A stretch of DNA of 64,000 nucleotides from Chaenocephalus aceratus (lineage: Eukaryota; Chordata; Actinopteri; Perciformes; Channichthyidae), in assembly GCA_023974075.1 (NCBI GenBank), contig CM043798.1:19148941-19212940 (forward strand). The letters run 5' to 3'. Below, in pieces: positions 44,263 to 55,983 of this stretch. The notes under the pieces were generated by a model, which saw nothing but the letters and a program-made list of their open reading frames with translations, did no database searches and was not told the DNA's origin. The translations under genes and the position numbers were made by a program. The first letter of the stretch is position 1; the number at the start of each line of letters is the position of its first letter.

Positions 44263-46714
44263 AGCGCCCTTAGGCAGAGAAAGAGCGTGTGCAGGCCCCT
44301 TGTCTCCTCCCCTTTCTTATACAGAAATCCCACTCGATCACTTCAGGCTCAAAACCACAGCCTGTTAAAGGAAGTGAGGCCGATTCCTGGGAGAACGACA
44401 CATGCAGAGAAGGAGAAAAAGAGAAGGAAAAGTAAAACTCTGAAAGCGGGCCAATCAGATATGATGTCCGTGCAGTTATTCATAGTCTAGGTACTTTATT
44501 TTCATCTAATTCTTCACATCTGCACTGCTTCAAAACAAAAAAAGAAAAGCAAATATAATATCCATCTGTGGTTCTTGTAAGTTTTCCTGCAGGCAATACA
44601 TTAAAATATATCCAGACCACATGATGTCACTAACGTTAGCAGAGTCATCTAAAGTGGCTAAAATAAATAATCCCCCAAATGGCAAACATTTAGTGCACCT
44701 GTAATCGAATTAGGTCTTCAATGTAGAGGGAGGGGAGATTCAATTACACGATTAGTCTCGGTAGCAGACCAGCCAGGCTGGTGACTGTGATGGGTCAACA
44801 GCGCTCCGATTGTTGAAGTTCAGCTATTGAGAGGTTTCCTGAATATCTTCCGTCTGTGTGGGCGTTTTTGTCTAATACGTCTATATCTGTACTTGTTTGA
44901 AGCACTTCTCACATGAACCTATTTTGTAAAATATCCTTTAATTTGACTTGACTGGACAAATTGGTGTAATATTGCTTGTACTGGGAATAGTGAGGAAAAC
45001 ATGTTGTTACTCTTGGCAGGTGGGTGTCGTTCACTAAAGCCAAACCAACTCTTGCTCCTGACAAAATGCGGAGCTTTTCAGTAAAAAACTACTAATTCTT
45101 CAACACTATACATGATTTCGACATTGAAACACCCCTGAATTCATAGCATAGGAACGTCTGAATCTGTAAACAATCCATTCATAACTTGATAGCACAGAAG
45201 TCTGATGATTTCTCTCGGTCAACTTGGAAATGGTGTGCCTGAATTTCATCAATCTGGGTGAGCAACATATTACTTATTGACATGACCGGCTTTCTGATCA
45301 GAAAACAGCCTTTAAGTAAGGCAGTGGGAATGCAGTTTTTCCCCCAAGTGTTCAAAAACATCTAAATGTTCTAACAATCAGTTGTATTTGAATTCAATAC
45401 GTTTTTTTCATTTAGGTTTGAACCTGCTTATGCTCATGTTTGCTTACATAACATTTTCTTTTATCCATGGTGGAAGCAAATCTCAACAAAAAGTTCAGTC
45501 ATTTTGTCTGAGATATAAATCACTCAAATCCCTAAACCATGCCATAAAAAGTTAGTTTCACATGGGGATAAACTCAATGACAGGCGTATGCAGCATAAAA
45601 GAGAAGCAACACGTCTGGAAGTCATCATGCAAAGAAAGTTAAACTCTTGGTCTTTTAGTCCACCTAAAGCCACTGAAATCCTGAAGGCTGTAAGCGGGTT
45701 CTAAAAGCATTCGTCAGGGAAATTCTCCCAAATGTTTAGCTCCCCCTCTTTCATAACAACACACTCACAAACACACACATCCTTAATTAGAGCACTCGCA
45801 GCTGGAAATAGTGAAAGATAAGGATATGAAGCCAATCTGTTTTCTATTGTATTTGATTGCTTTAATTTGACTCGTCATGCACTAATTGAAGCTCAACACA
45901 TTTTTCTGCATTCTATTATTTTCTAAATGGGACATTATCCGGACACATTGTAGAGCGGAGATACAAAATAATCTTTTTTTTAATGTATTTTTTGAATACT
46001 TTTTTTACATTTCTATGATGCCACATTATTCCTTTGATCACACAAAACTATTTCTAACAGAAAAAAAAAACATGTCATTCCTACAACAGGAAATACTAAA
46101 TGTATTAAGATGATGATTCCCCTGCTACATGTAAAGGAATTTTTTAACATTGATAGTAAAATCCATTTGGGGGGGGGGGTTATTTGCGCATTTCCCCAAC
46201 CTGATTTTGTTGAGATGATGCTTGTGGTGCGAAGAGAGGAAAGCGGAAAGACAAGCTTTCAAGAAATGAAATGAAAGAAAAGCCAGACACCGGTTAATTT
46301 CCTGGGAGTGTGTTAGTGGGTGGCTGTAGAGCTTTGTGTGAGTAGGTGGGAGGGGGGTGTGTGTGTGTTTACTGTTTGATAGTCTCTTTTATGTTCCTTT
46401 CTCACAAGTACTGTTTGACATTCCTGTACAGGGCTAGACCGAAGTATTTAGAAAGGATGAAGACATACATAAAGGGGGGCAACAGGAGGGATGAGGAACA
46501 GAAAGAGGAACACAAAATAATTGTTGCAATCATATTTGTATAAACCTTTTTATTCAACTTGTTTTCCAAAACCTCACATGTTTTTTTTTGCTTATCACAT
46601 GTTTTGGTTGAGATGGTTTAAAGACACTTCTTAACTGTGACATTGCACTCTATCCAAACAAAGACTCCCACCGTGTTTTAATTGGTCTGCTTGTCAGGGT
46701 GTTATGTCTCCTTG

Positions 46715-46715
<1 letters not shown>
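44263..46715. other. AT-rich non-coding DNA
   Basis: No gene, RNA or clear repeat recognised apart from short A, T and G homopolymers (for example the G-run at 46171). Confidence 0.4.

Positions 46716-46717
<2 letters not shown>

Positions 46718-46788
<71 letters not shown>
46718..46788. repeat. (GT)n microsatellite, nearly pure
   Basis: About 35 uninterrupted TG units, likely variable in length between individuals. Confidence 0.95.
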
Positions 46789-46789
<1 letters not shown>

Positions 46790-49178
46790 TAAAAGTGGTA
46801 TTTAACAGCATCTGCTGACCAGTAGCTGTAATTCATCCCATGTTACAGAGCTCCACAGAGGAACACTGTGATCTTAAATTGTGGACACTGCGTGAGATTA
46901 ACGTACCGGGGACTGTTAAAATCGGAGAAATGTACGAGTCCTTTGGGAAATGCTTGTAATTCAGCCTGGTTTCTGATACAGACCCAAACAAGGTTAAGGC
47001 CATTTTCAGACCGTGTAACACAGTCAAACACAAAAGGAGAAGGAAAGCCACCAATGATTATTCAATGGCATAATACAAGAGTAGGCACAGATCATTTAAA
47101 TATACAAACAAATATATATCGTATTGGTATGCTGTCGCCTTGTATGGCGGAAATTATCTCGGATGCATTCACCTATACATGTAAGGGACTTCCCTTTATG
47201 GTTTTTGAAGTGAGCAGTATTTTTACTTCACAACACTTTTTCCTCGTGTGAGGCCTCAGAGTGAGACATGGTGATGTTTGATGTTGTGTGTCTGCCCTTT
47301 GAAGCGAGGCAAAGTGAAACCCTGATGTGGTTTTGACTAAGACTACACATTGTGTTGCAATAGAAGCAAACCCTACTCCCTTTCTTTATTTTGAGATAAA
47401 CATTGCACAACACTGTGTACTTATTTAGAATTCAGCAGTTTTACGGGCACCCGAGAATCCCCAGTAGTTTACAGTACAGAGCTACAAAGTGAGCTCTGCA
47501 ACATTCCCTTAACCAACAAAGAAGTTTCCAATTACTTGCTACAATTAACAGACGGAGGGATCACAGAGCATTGAGCTTGTTAAATCCCCTATGACCCATT
47601 TACTGCAGAGGATTGTGGGCACACAGCTACTGTTAAATAACTCACGCAATGTCAATGGTACAGTATGCAGTTGTGGAAGAAGTGCAAAAGTAAAACAGAA
47701 AACAAAAACAGAAAGAGAAAGTCCTGTGTTCAAATCAAGTCAGCTCATTTCAAACTGATAAACAACATATTTTCTTACATAGACTAGGGAGTTTCCCACC
47801 ATGTGGTTTTGTTTTTTGGTCAATCTTGTTAGATTTGTCTTGATTTCTGCCTCCACCAATGCAGTGCAGGTGGATGGATTTGCTCTTAAGGTGCTGACAG
47901 CTTTTTCTTACATTTGGCCTATTCTTTTTGTTCACAATGAAAGCTATAGATTATCCAGATTACCCATTGTATTTGGGCGGAGGCAGACATCTCAGAGACT
48001 AACATCCTGGAAACTAGACAAAAAAAACCTTATACCTGCATGGCTGGGTACAACAAAAGGTAACAAAAATGTGTGTTGCGTGGGAACATTAGAAGTGGTT
48101 GTATGAAAGTATTAGCAGCACTTCATTCAGTTGTATTTGGTTCAGTTTATACTATTGGATTGAAACATTTTTCAACAATGCAAAGGGCAATATTTCCCTT
48201 TGAAACTCAAGTACCCATCTATTACCGGTTTGCCACTGCATTATTTGTTTGATAAATATTCTGTCAAAACAGCCACATATTTTCCAGTTTTCCAATTTCC
48301 AGTTAGGACCTCTTTGGTCAGGTTTAAACATGTGGCTTGTGAAACATTTTACAAGTTTATGTCCTTGCCTTTCATAACATCCCTTCCTATAACAATGCTT
48401 GCAACAAAAGATGGTTGGCTGATTGATTTGAAATGTATTTCCGTTCATGTTTTTTTACTGTATCGTTTATAACATTACTATATTGCGTGTTATAGTTGCA
48501 CAGTATTTTATGTATACTATCAACAAGGTTAATCAACTTTGGATATGGACAGAATGTCAATCACAGTCAAAATCCTGCGAGCTGGCATGAAGAGCAGTGG
48601 CCTTCCACTCGACTGTAAACACAAACAAAGAGTGAATGTGCTGAACTCAGTTGTCAACAACTGGCATGTGTACACGTGGAAAACATTTGTTTGTCTTTCC
48701 CAGGTCAGAAACATCCAGCACACCAGGACAAAGCCTGCATTGTTACAGTGTTGATCCGGTGGAAAATCTGTGTGAAGGGGCACATTTAGTAGTGATTAAG
48801 TTAGATCTAAATCATTATCAGATGATTTCCCAACCAGACTCGAGGCCTGGAGCATTATTTCCTTTCAAACTATTCACTTTATCTTCACCAGAAAGTGGTT
48901 CTGTTCCTGGTTTTAATTTCTTAGCTTCCTATTTTAATCAGGGAAGAAAACGTTGATCAGTGCCTACGGTTATTTTTTTGATGAAGCAGGCACAGTTCTA
49001 ATCAGTAATTTGAACATTCAGAATGTACCACTTAGACATTTTATTATGAGGCAGATAAAAACAAAGACTTATATATCTACTGAACTTCAGACTGAAAAAT
49101 GTAGATAAAGTAGAATGCTGATGTAGAGTCAGTCATACTTTTGAACATGTTTCTGATTCATGTAATTATGGTTTTCTC
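46790..49178. other. AT-rich non-coding DNA
   Basis: Several open frames of 60-127 codons, the longest at 46868-47251, show no motif or family. Consistent with intergenic or intronic DNA. Confidence 0.4.
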
Positions 49179-49181
49179 TTA

Positions 49182-49528
49182 CGGCCCGTCCACACTACAG
49201 CTTCGACAGCTTCAAAAACGGTTTCCAACGCGTCTGCCCATTCACTTTGAATGGGGTGACGTCACTTTTCGCCGAACTGCATTGTGGGAAGCAGAACGGA
49301 GCTTTTCTGGCATTTCAGGCTGCAAAAGTTGAGCAATGTTCAACTTTTGAAGCTTCTGAAGCTTTCGGTGGAAGCGTCAGCCAATCAAATCATATGCCAG
49401 TACAAGCTCTAGCCAATCAAACCGCTGCTTGTGTGTCAGGGGCGGGAGGTTCATGTGATTGGTTGTTGGTCGAGCTTCAGACACGCCCAGCTCCAAGCTT
49501 TTTTTGAAGCTGTAGTGTGGACGGGCCG
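49182..49528. mobile_element. PIF/Harbinger-type MITE (347 bp) with TTA target duplication
   Basis: Perfect terminal inverted repeats CGGCCCGTCCACACTACAGC... and the complement, at least 23 bp. TTA is present on both sides (49179-49181, 49529-49531), the TWA target preference of PIF/Harbinger elements. The interior has repeated AGCTTC/GAAGCTT words and no coding capacity. The perfect ends point to a fairly recent insertion. Confidence 0.8.
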
Positions 49529-49531
49529 TTA

Positions 49532-51387
49532 CTCATGTATTTACTGGGTGAGAGCTGATGTATCTCATTAAGCAGTTTTAAAGACAAAAGTAGCTTGTTT
49601 CCTTTCTTTCTGGAATGTTTTAACTCGTATAAAAATACATTCTTCTTATTTGGAGTAAGATCTAAAACATCCCTCTTCTCATGCAAACTCGGAGCCATCG
49701 TAACTTGAATTGTGACTATAATTGTATTGACTTGATATAATAAAAAACACGAGGTAAGTCTGGCCCACTGTTGTTCAACCAGCCCCTGGATATGTAATCT
49801 AATTACAATTGTGCCCAAAATGCATTTTTCATTTTAGCCCCCTTTTGCTGTGGGCTTGTCCAATGACTACTCTTGTTACCTTGATTGTTTAGAGGTATAG
49901 AACAACACTGCCTAGTTTAAAGCACTCGGTACAGATTGCTTCATCCTCAGAGTAATGAGGGGGTTTGGTGTCGATTAGGCTTTTTGTTTGTGAGTCTTGA
50001 AAGGAATTCTCTATAGCTACTTTATGTTTAAATGAATGGTTTGATGGGAGTGGTTTTGTGATTCATCCTGGTGAGCTTAATGATATGTGAGAGAAGGAAC
50101 TAAAAAGAGAGAGTTGGTGTAGGGAGAGAGAGATGAAAAGCGTGAGAAATAAAGGAAGAAGTCACACTTTGCCTCAATACAAGTAGTTGTAAAATATAAA
50201 CACAGGATCAAGATTAATTTAAGGTGCATTTAGATTAATATTGTGAACCCCAAACTGTCTCACTACAAAACAATAACATCATTGGGTTGGGGTTGAAGAG
50301 TACTTCAGAGAACTTCAAAACAATGAAAATAGGTTGTTTGGGTCTGTCCTCTATTAGCAGAACATATTTGTTGGTGCCATCGAAAACCATAACAAATTAC
50401 TTTTGAAACATTTCATTTGAGGTTTAGAAAACAGACATGAGTTTGTTATGTTTAGGGAAATATTATGGTTTGGGTTCAAATTACAACTTTGTTAAGGTTA
50501 GGGGACCTTGTTGTTATACTAGGCCAGGGAACCACATGGTTTGGAGAAATCACTGTTGACTGTTGGAAGGAAACAAAAAGAAAGCATCATTCTTTTGACC
50601 CTGACTTTTTTGTTTGAGCTACTTTAACATTGTCACTCTCCTTCTTTCTTTTGCTCACAGTGAACAAAGCTTTGTCACCCCAATGCAAAAACATGATGCT
50701 TTGGGCTATTTGCTGAAGTGGTGCTTTCGTTTTTTTTTATTGGATATCGGTCTTGTAAAAAAAGGGTACAAGTCCAGCAATGTTAACCCAATATGCGTGT
50801 AAAAACCCTTAAAGCTGAAGTCGGCAATTTAACATCAATCCCTTTTTTATTGCACAAATGTTGCAGTCCCTCCTCATTTAACTGCTCCCCCCCCCCCAAT
50901 ACACTTTAGCTGAATCTCATAATTCCCCTTAGTTGATTCTAGGTTATTCAGATCACCTTTTGGCTCCTAACTAAGAATTGAGAGGTGGAGTTCAGGGTGT
51001 GTAGACCCCCTTTTTTAGAAAAGAGGTAGAGCATTGCACAATCGGTGCATTATGATCCTCCCTGATTTTATGTATCCTGATTTCACCAGGTAATGTCAGC
51101 CAGAAACTCTGGTATTAAGGTTTGTTCTGTTTTGATTGAGGGGGATTGTGAGCATTCTGAAACACAGCTGGAGGGAATGTTTGAAAACCAACTTTCCGCT
51201 ATTACCTGCATCAGTGCGGATTGCAGTACCATTCGTGCAAGAGTTTATGCTTGCCTAATGATAACCGTTGCTGGTTTTATTTAGTTTGTTGGTTATTTTT
51301 TATAGAAACCTCCTTCATGCACATTTAATAGCAATTGTGCTATAATTGAAAAGGCCTGATTTAATAATAATTAAGGAGTTTTTTTTA
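49532..51387. other. Non-coding DNA
   Basis: AT-rich. A short stretch AAAGCTGAAGTCGGCAATTT at 50810 may be one end of an old MITE. No gene recognised. Confidence 0.35.
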
Positions 51388-52262
51388 GATTAGATTAGAT
51401 TAGATAGAGTTTTATTGTCTCCCTTAGGAGAAATTTGTCTTGGGCATCGAGATAATACACATAAAAAACATTCAGGTCAATCAGTCATAGATACAGAACA
51501 GAGATCACATATATCACATGGCAAAGGAACAACAAGAAACATACAGGTACCGAACTTTCCCTATTGCACATACATAATCAAATTGCACTTTCCCTATTGC
51601 ATTCATACTGTACATAATCAAATATTGCACTTTTCCCTATTGTATTCATACACAAATCAATATTGCACTTTCCCTATTTCACCTATGCATAGTGTCCGTC
51701 AAATTGCACATATCCCTATTGTGTCCATATTTATATTTACATTCTCAGTGTTTGGTCAGAAGCACAGGAACCAGGTCTGATCATTAATTTTGTTTGACCA
51801 ACTTTTCCTATAAAACTGCAATGGAATAACATTATCCAGGTATACGCTTGTCATAAAGAACCATGAATAGGTGAACTACAGTAGTTCACATTTAGAGACA
51901 CATTTGAAATGTTCTCAGCAGATATGAATGCATATGAATATGAATGCATTTACACACAATGCACTTCCCCTATTTAACCTTCTCGATTGCACAAACTACA
52001 CTGTAAACATTGCACCTCCCAACAACTCCTAACACAGCATAATCACAGTTATTTCTGACTGTTCAGCAGCTTGATTGACAGCGGAACAAAGGAAAACTTA
52101 TACCTGTTCAATTTACAGTTTGGTAATCTATACCTTCTGCCCGAGGGCAGCAACTCAAACTCTCTATACAGGATGTGTTTGGGGTCGCATGTGATTTTAC
52201 GGCCTTGCTTTCTCACCATCTCCTTCCTGCTTCAGACCATAGCATGTATAGCTTCAGACTGA
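51388..52262 (-). mobile_element. Rex1-like LINE 3' end, minus strand, interrupted by an inverted-repeat arm
   Basis: On the minus strand an RT C-terminus reads CDPKHILYREFELLPSGRR and then CKLNRYKFSFVPLSIKLLN, stopping at TAA (52049-52051). It is followed by a 3' UTR with repeats of the type AATAGGGAAAGTGCAAT and a tail of (ATCTA)n after GACAATAAAACTCT (51388-51420). This matches the C-terminal end of Rex1/CR1-type fish LINEs. The 188 bp arm at 51744-51931 lies inside the 3' UTR. Confidence 0.6.
51744..51931 (+). repeat. Left arm of a perfect 188 bp inverted repeat
   Basis: From CTCAGTGTTTGGTCAGAAG to AGATATGAATGC, identical by eye at every base to the reverse complement of 52399-52586. The spacer is 467 bp. 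No coding content. Confidence 0.95.
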
Positions 52263-52398
52263 TAAGACTGGTTAAGTGACATTATATTGTTTTTAACACT
52301 ATATGATTGTGAAACCAATAATGTTTATTAACTTCTCATTCAAGTGTTCTTGTTAAGATTTGACAAATGGCAAACAGTACATAATAGCAGGTTTGGAA

Positions 52399-52586
52399 GC
52401 ATTCATATCTGCTGAGAACATTTCAAATGTGTCTCTAAATGTGAACTACTGTAGTTCACCTATTCATGGTTCTTTATGACAAGCGTATACCTGGATAATG
52501 TTATTCCATTGCAGTTTTATAGGAAAAGTTGGTCAAACAAAATTAATGATCAGACCTGGTTCCTGTGCTTCTGACCAAACACTGAG
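52399..52586 (-). repeat. Right arm of the perfect 188 bp inverted repeat
   Basis: Exact complement of 51744-51931. This arm lies outside the LINE-like segment and continues into ordinary AT-rich DNA, so it may be the original locus and the left arm the copy. Confidence 0.95.
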
Positions 52587-53015
52587 AGACATATCTTGCT
52601 GTTTCATATGTGACTCTAAACTGTGGTACATTTTTCCAGTTTATAATCCAGCTGCAGTTGTTTTAATCTGTTGTCAGATGCTTAGTAAAAAAGGCTTTTA
52701 CCATTGCAAATTCAATACTAGCATCGATCCTTCATAGGCATCAAATGATACAGTAATACTATTCTGTAAAGTACGTTAAAATAAAGTTTTTCATAATTAA
52801 ATGTAAGGGTTTGTCGAAATTATGTCTTTGACTTTCAGGAAAGTATACTGCATTTTTAAAGTGAGTGAATATATAATTCCTGTTAGATTTGATCTCCAAT
52901 TTTTAAAATGGACGATCCAGAAACATCTGTTTGTTATTCCAGCAACAGTAACGCTTCAGAACTACATTCAATATTCACTGCTAGCATCTGGTCACTGTGC
53001 ATGTGTCTGTGTGTG

Positions 53016-54714
53016 GCCAGGAAACATCCATCCATCCATCCATCCATCTTCTCCCGCTTATCCGTGGTCGGGTCGCGGGGGTAGCAGTTCCAGCAGAGAG
53101 CCCTAAACTTTCTTTTCCCTGGCGACATCAACCAGCTCTGACTGGGGGATCCCAAGGCGCTCCCAGGCCAGCGAAGAGATATAATCCCTCCACCTGGACC
53201 TAGGTCTACCCCTTGGTCTCTTCCCAGCTGGACGTGCCTGCAACACCTCCCTAGTGACGCGCCCAAGTGCTAACTAGGTGCCCGAACCACCTCAACTGGC
53301 TCCTTTCGACGCCAAGGAGGAGCGGCTCAACTCTGAGTCCCTCCCTGATGACCGAACTTCTCACCTTATCCCTAAAGCCCCTGTCACACTGTCCCGAAGT
53401 TGACACCCGATGGACACATGAATATGGAATTGTGAATTTCGCACGAAGATGGCCCCGAACCACACACGAAGGCAACATTTACATTACATTTAAGACATAC
53501 AACTGCAATGAAAGTAACAAAAACAATTATGTTACAGTACTATGATACTGTACTGATATCTTCAGACTTTGTTCTTTACTTTATCCGTCTTTATATGTAG
53601 AAAATATTACGTTTTCTCCGTAATGTTGTTTCCATAGCAACAACAACTTCCTGTCAACTGTCCTTCAAAATAATATATTATATCCTTTTCAGTTTCACAG
53701 AACACAAATTGGGTTATTTACATAATATGTTTACATGATTTTGTTGTGCAATAAAACAACCCGATGGACATACGATAAAGGAAATGTTCAAATTCGGCTG
53801 TGATCGTAGCAACATCGGGCCATTCGTGAGGGCATCTTAAGCCATCGTATGATCACTGGTGGAGTTTCTCAGGCTCCGGCAGCAACTTCGTGAGCGGTGG
53901 CAAAATCTTTGACATGCCAAAAAATTGCCGAAGGACCTTGCGAAGGTTCATTTTCGTGTTGAATTCGTGTGTCAATGTTGCCCTTCGTAAGGCCATCGTG
54001 AGGGCATCGTGTTATCATCGGTGCCATCAGGCATTCGCCCCGATCAGAGTGAGGGTGAATGCACCGATAATAACACGAAGATGACACGATTTGACAAGAT
54101 GCCCTCACGAGTGCCTTACGAAGTTGCCGCTCACGAAGTTGCTGCCGGAGCCTGAGAAACTCCACCGGCGGTCATACGATGGCTTAAGATGCCCTCACGA
54201 ATGTCCCGATGTTGCTACGATCACAGCCGAATTTGAACATTTCCTTTATCGTGTGTCCATCGGGTTGTTTTATTGCACAACAAAATCATGTAAACATATT
54301 ATGTAAATAACCCAATTTGTGTTCTGTGAAACTAAAAAGGATATAATATATTATTTTGAAGGCGAGTTGACAGGAAGTTGTTGTTGTTATGGAAACAACA
54401 TTACGGAGAAAACGTAATATGTTCTACATATAAAGACGGATAAAGTAAAGAACAAAGTCTGAAAATATCAGTACAGTATCATAGTACTGTAACATAATTG
54501 TTTTTGGTACTTTCATTGCAGTTGTATGTCTTAAATGTAATGTAAATGTTGCCTTCGTGTGTGGTTCGGGGCCATCTTCGTGCGAAATTCACAATTCCAT
54601 ATTCGTGTGTCCATCGGGTGTCAATTTCGGGACAGTGTGACAGGGGCTTAAGGGAGACACCAGCCACCCTGCGGAGAAAACCCATCTCGGCCGCTTGTAT
54701 CCGCCAGGAAACAT
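53016..54714 (-). mobile_element. Rex3: 5'-truncated Rex3 copy (minus) with 12 bp target duplication
   Basis: GCCAGGAAACAT flanks the copy at 53016-53027 and 54703-54714. Inside, read on the plus strand, is the (CATC)n tail, then TTCTCCCGCTTATCCGTGGTCGG and the C-terminal RT coding end, closely matching 6440-6848 in reverse complement. Only about 415 bp of Rex3 is present, split at 53375/54652 by the palindromic element. It codes just the final RT tail (GFLRRVAGVS, RWFGHLV) and is dead on arrival. The 12 bp duplication is clean. Confidence 0.9.
53376..54648. mobile_element. Palindromic Harbinger-like element (1.27 kb) inside the Rex3 copy
   Basis: Ends AGCCCCTGTCACACTGTCCCG and its complement. 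TAA is duplicated on both sides (53373-53375, 54649-54651), and the intact Rex3 at about 6505 shows the single target site. The arms are about 520 bp each and highly similar, and the central 225 bp (around 54020) is itself roughly self-complementary, with CATCGTGAGGGCATC-like repeats. The whole element can thus fold back on itself. No transposase. The TAA target fits the TWA preference of PIF/Harbinger. Confidence 0.85.
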
Positions 54715-55597
54715 AGCCATTCAAAAACAAGTTTGATGATGGATAACTGTATAAAAGATCAATTTTAGGATTGGCAAACTAGAAATTTGGCAATTATGAA
54801 ACTAATTGTTGGTCTGAAAATGCTTGACATGTGAAATTATTAAATGTGTTTGCACTTAATCATGCTTCCAATCCTGACATTTATCGAACACATGCTAGCT
54901 TTTGAAGACAGTTTCTGTTTCCTACACAAACGCTCCTCAGGAATAAACACATTAAACTATTCTTTTCATAGGGGCTCGACTGGAACATCTGATTTAGAGG
55001 TACATGTAAAAGGACTGGACAAATACGCTCAGATAAAGATAATGTATTTCCTCCGGAAGAAATTGTTCTCCATCAATTATTTTTAATCACAATCAACTTT
55101 CAAATGGTTAGTGTATTACTCTGCAGCATTCTTATGAGATAGCTTAAGGCATGTGGTGGCCTTATGCTATGAAATCATCTGTTTTTCATTTCTGACTCGG
55201 CAATATTGCAACCATATAAATTAAGGTTCATGACTTCCAACTATTTGCTTCCCCATGGGGCGCTCAAGGCATATTGCTGTAAGTGGCACCATTGTTTCCA
55301 GCCTGTGCCATTATAACAACTAACCATTTTCAATGCAAGGGACATACTGTTGAGCTACCAAATTATGTTTGAGCCAAAAAACGGCAAAAGAGTTGGGTTT
55401 TTCTGGGCAAATAGGTTATAAATCGGGAGTTATATCTGCTACTATATTTTCTTGTAGCAGTATCTTGAACTCAATATCATAATGGGATTCTGACACTAAG
55501 ACATTGACATTATTATTAGCTTGTTGTGGAAATAGGGTTAGGTATTTATTTACATCTGTCATATGCGTGACATGTTTTGAGTTTGGTTTCTAGACAT
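54715..55597. other. AT-rich non-coding DNA
   Basis: No gene or repeat recognised. Confidence 0.4.
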
Positions 55598-55600
55598 TTA

Positions 55601-55980
55601 AGGTGGGGTAGGTAATTTTGGAGAAACCAGCTCGAGTGCGCTAGAATTTGAGAATACACAGCCGGAAAAAATCTGCCTCTTCCTTCAGACTTCCTTACAG
55701 AGCCCCTCCTCCAACACACACAAACGCGCACATGACCAATGAGGGAAGGAGATAAGTTTGTGCACAGATGGAAGGCTGACAGGCAGGTAGGCCATCCAGT
55801 TATTTTAAAATGATTGGTCGTGCTTTTTACAGTACTACTGCTTCCACAGATGAAATATTTTTATGGATTTTTTGTGAAAGCACTTAAGATATTCATTGCT
55901 ATTAGGATGTTAAGAGCATTCCATGGAATATAACAACAAGTGTATCTCAAGCCGGTTTCTCAAACGTACCTACCCCACCT
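55601..55980. mobile_element. MITE (380 bp) with TTA target duplication
   Basis: Terminal inverted repeats AGGTGGGGTAGGTAATTTTGG...AGAAACCAGC and, at the other end, GCCGGTTTCTCAAACGTACC plus TACCCCACCT, about 33 bp with a few mismatches. TTA lies on both sides (55598-55600, 55981-55983). PIF/Harbinger type by target site. No coding capacity. Confidence 0.75.
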
Positions 55981-55983
55981 TTA

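Noticed and set aside
46868..47251. 127-codon open frame considered as a gene
   Set aside because: Composition and residue pattern look random, no motif is present, and the surroundings are AT-rich with no splice structure.
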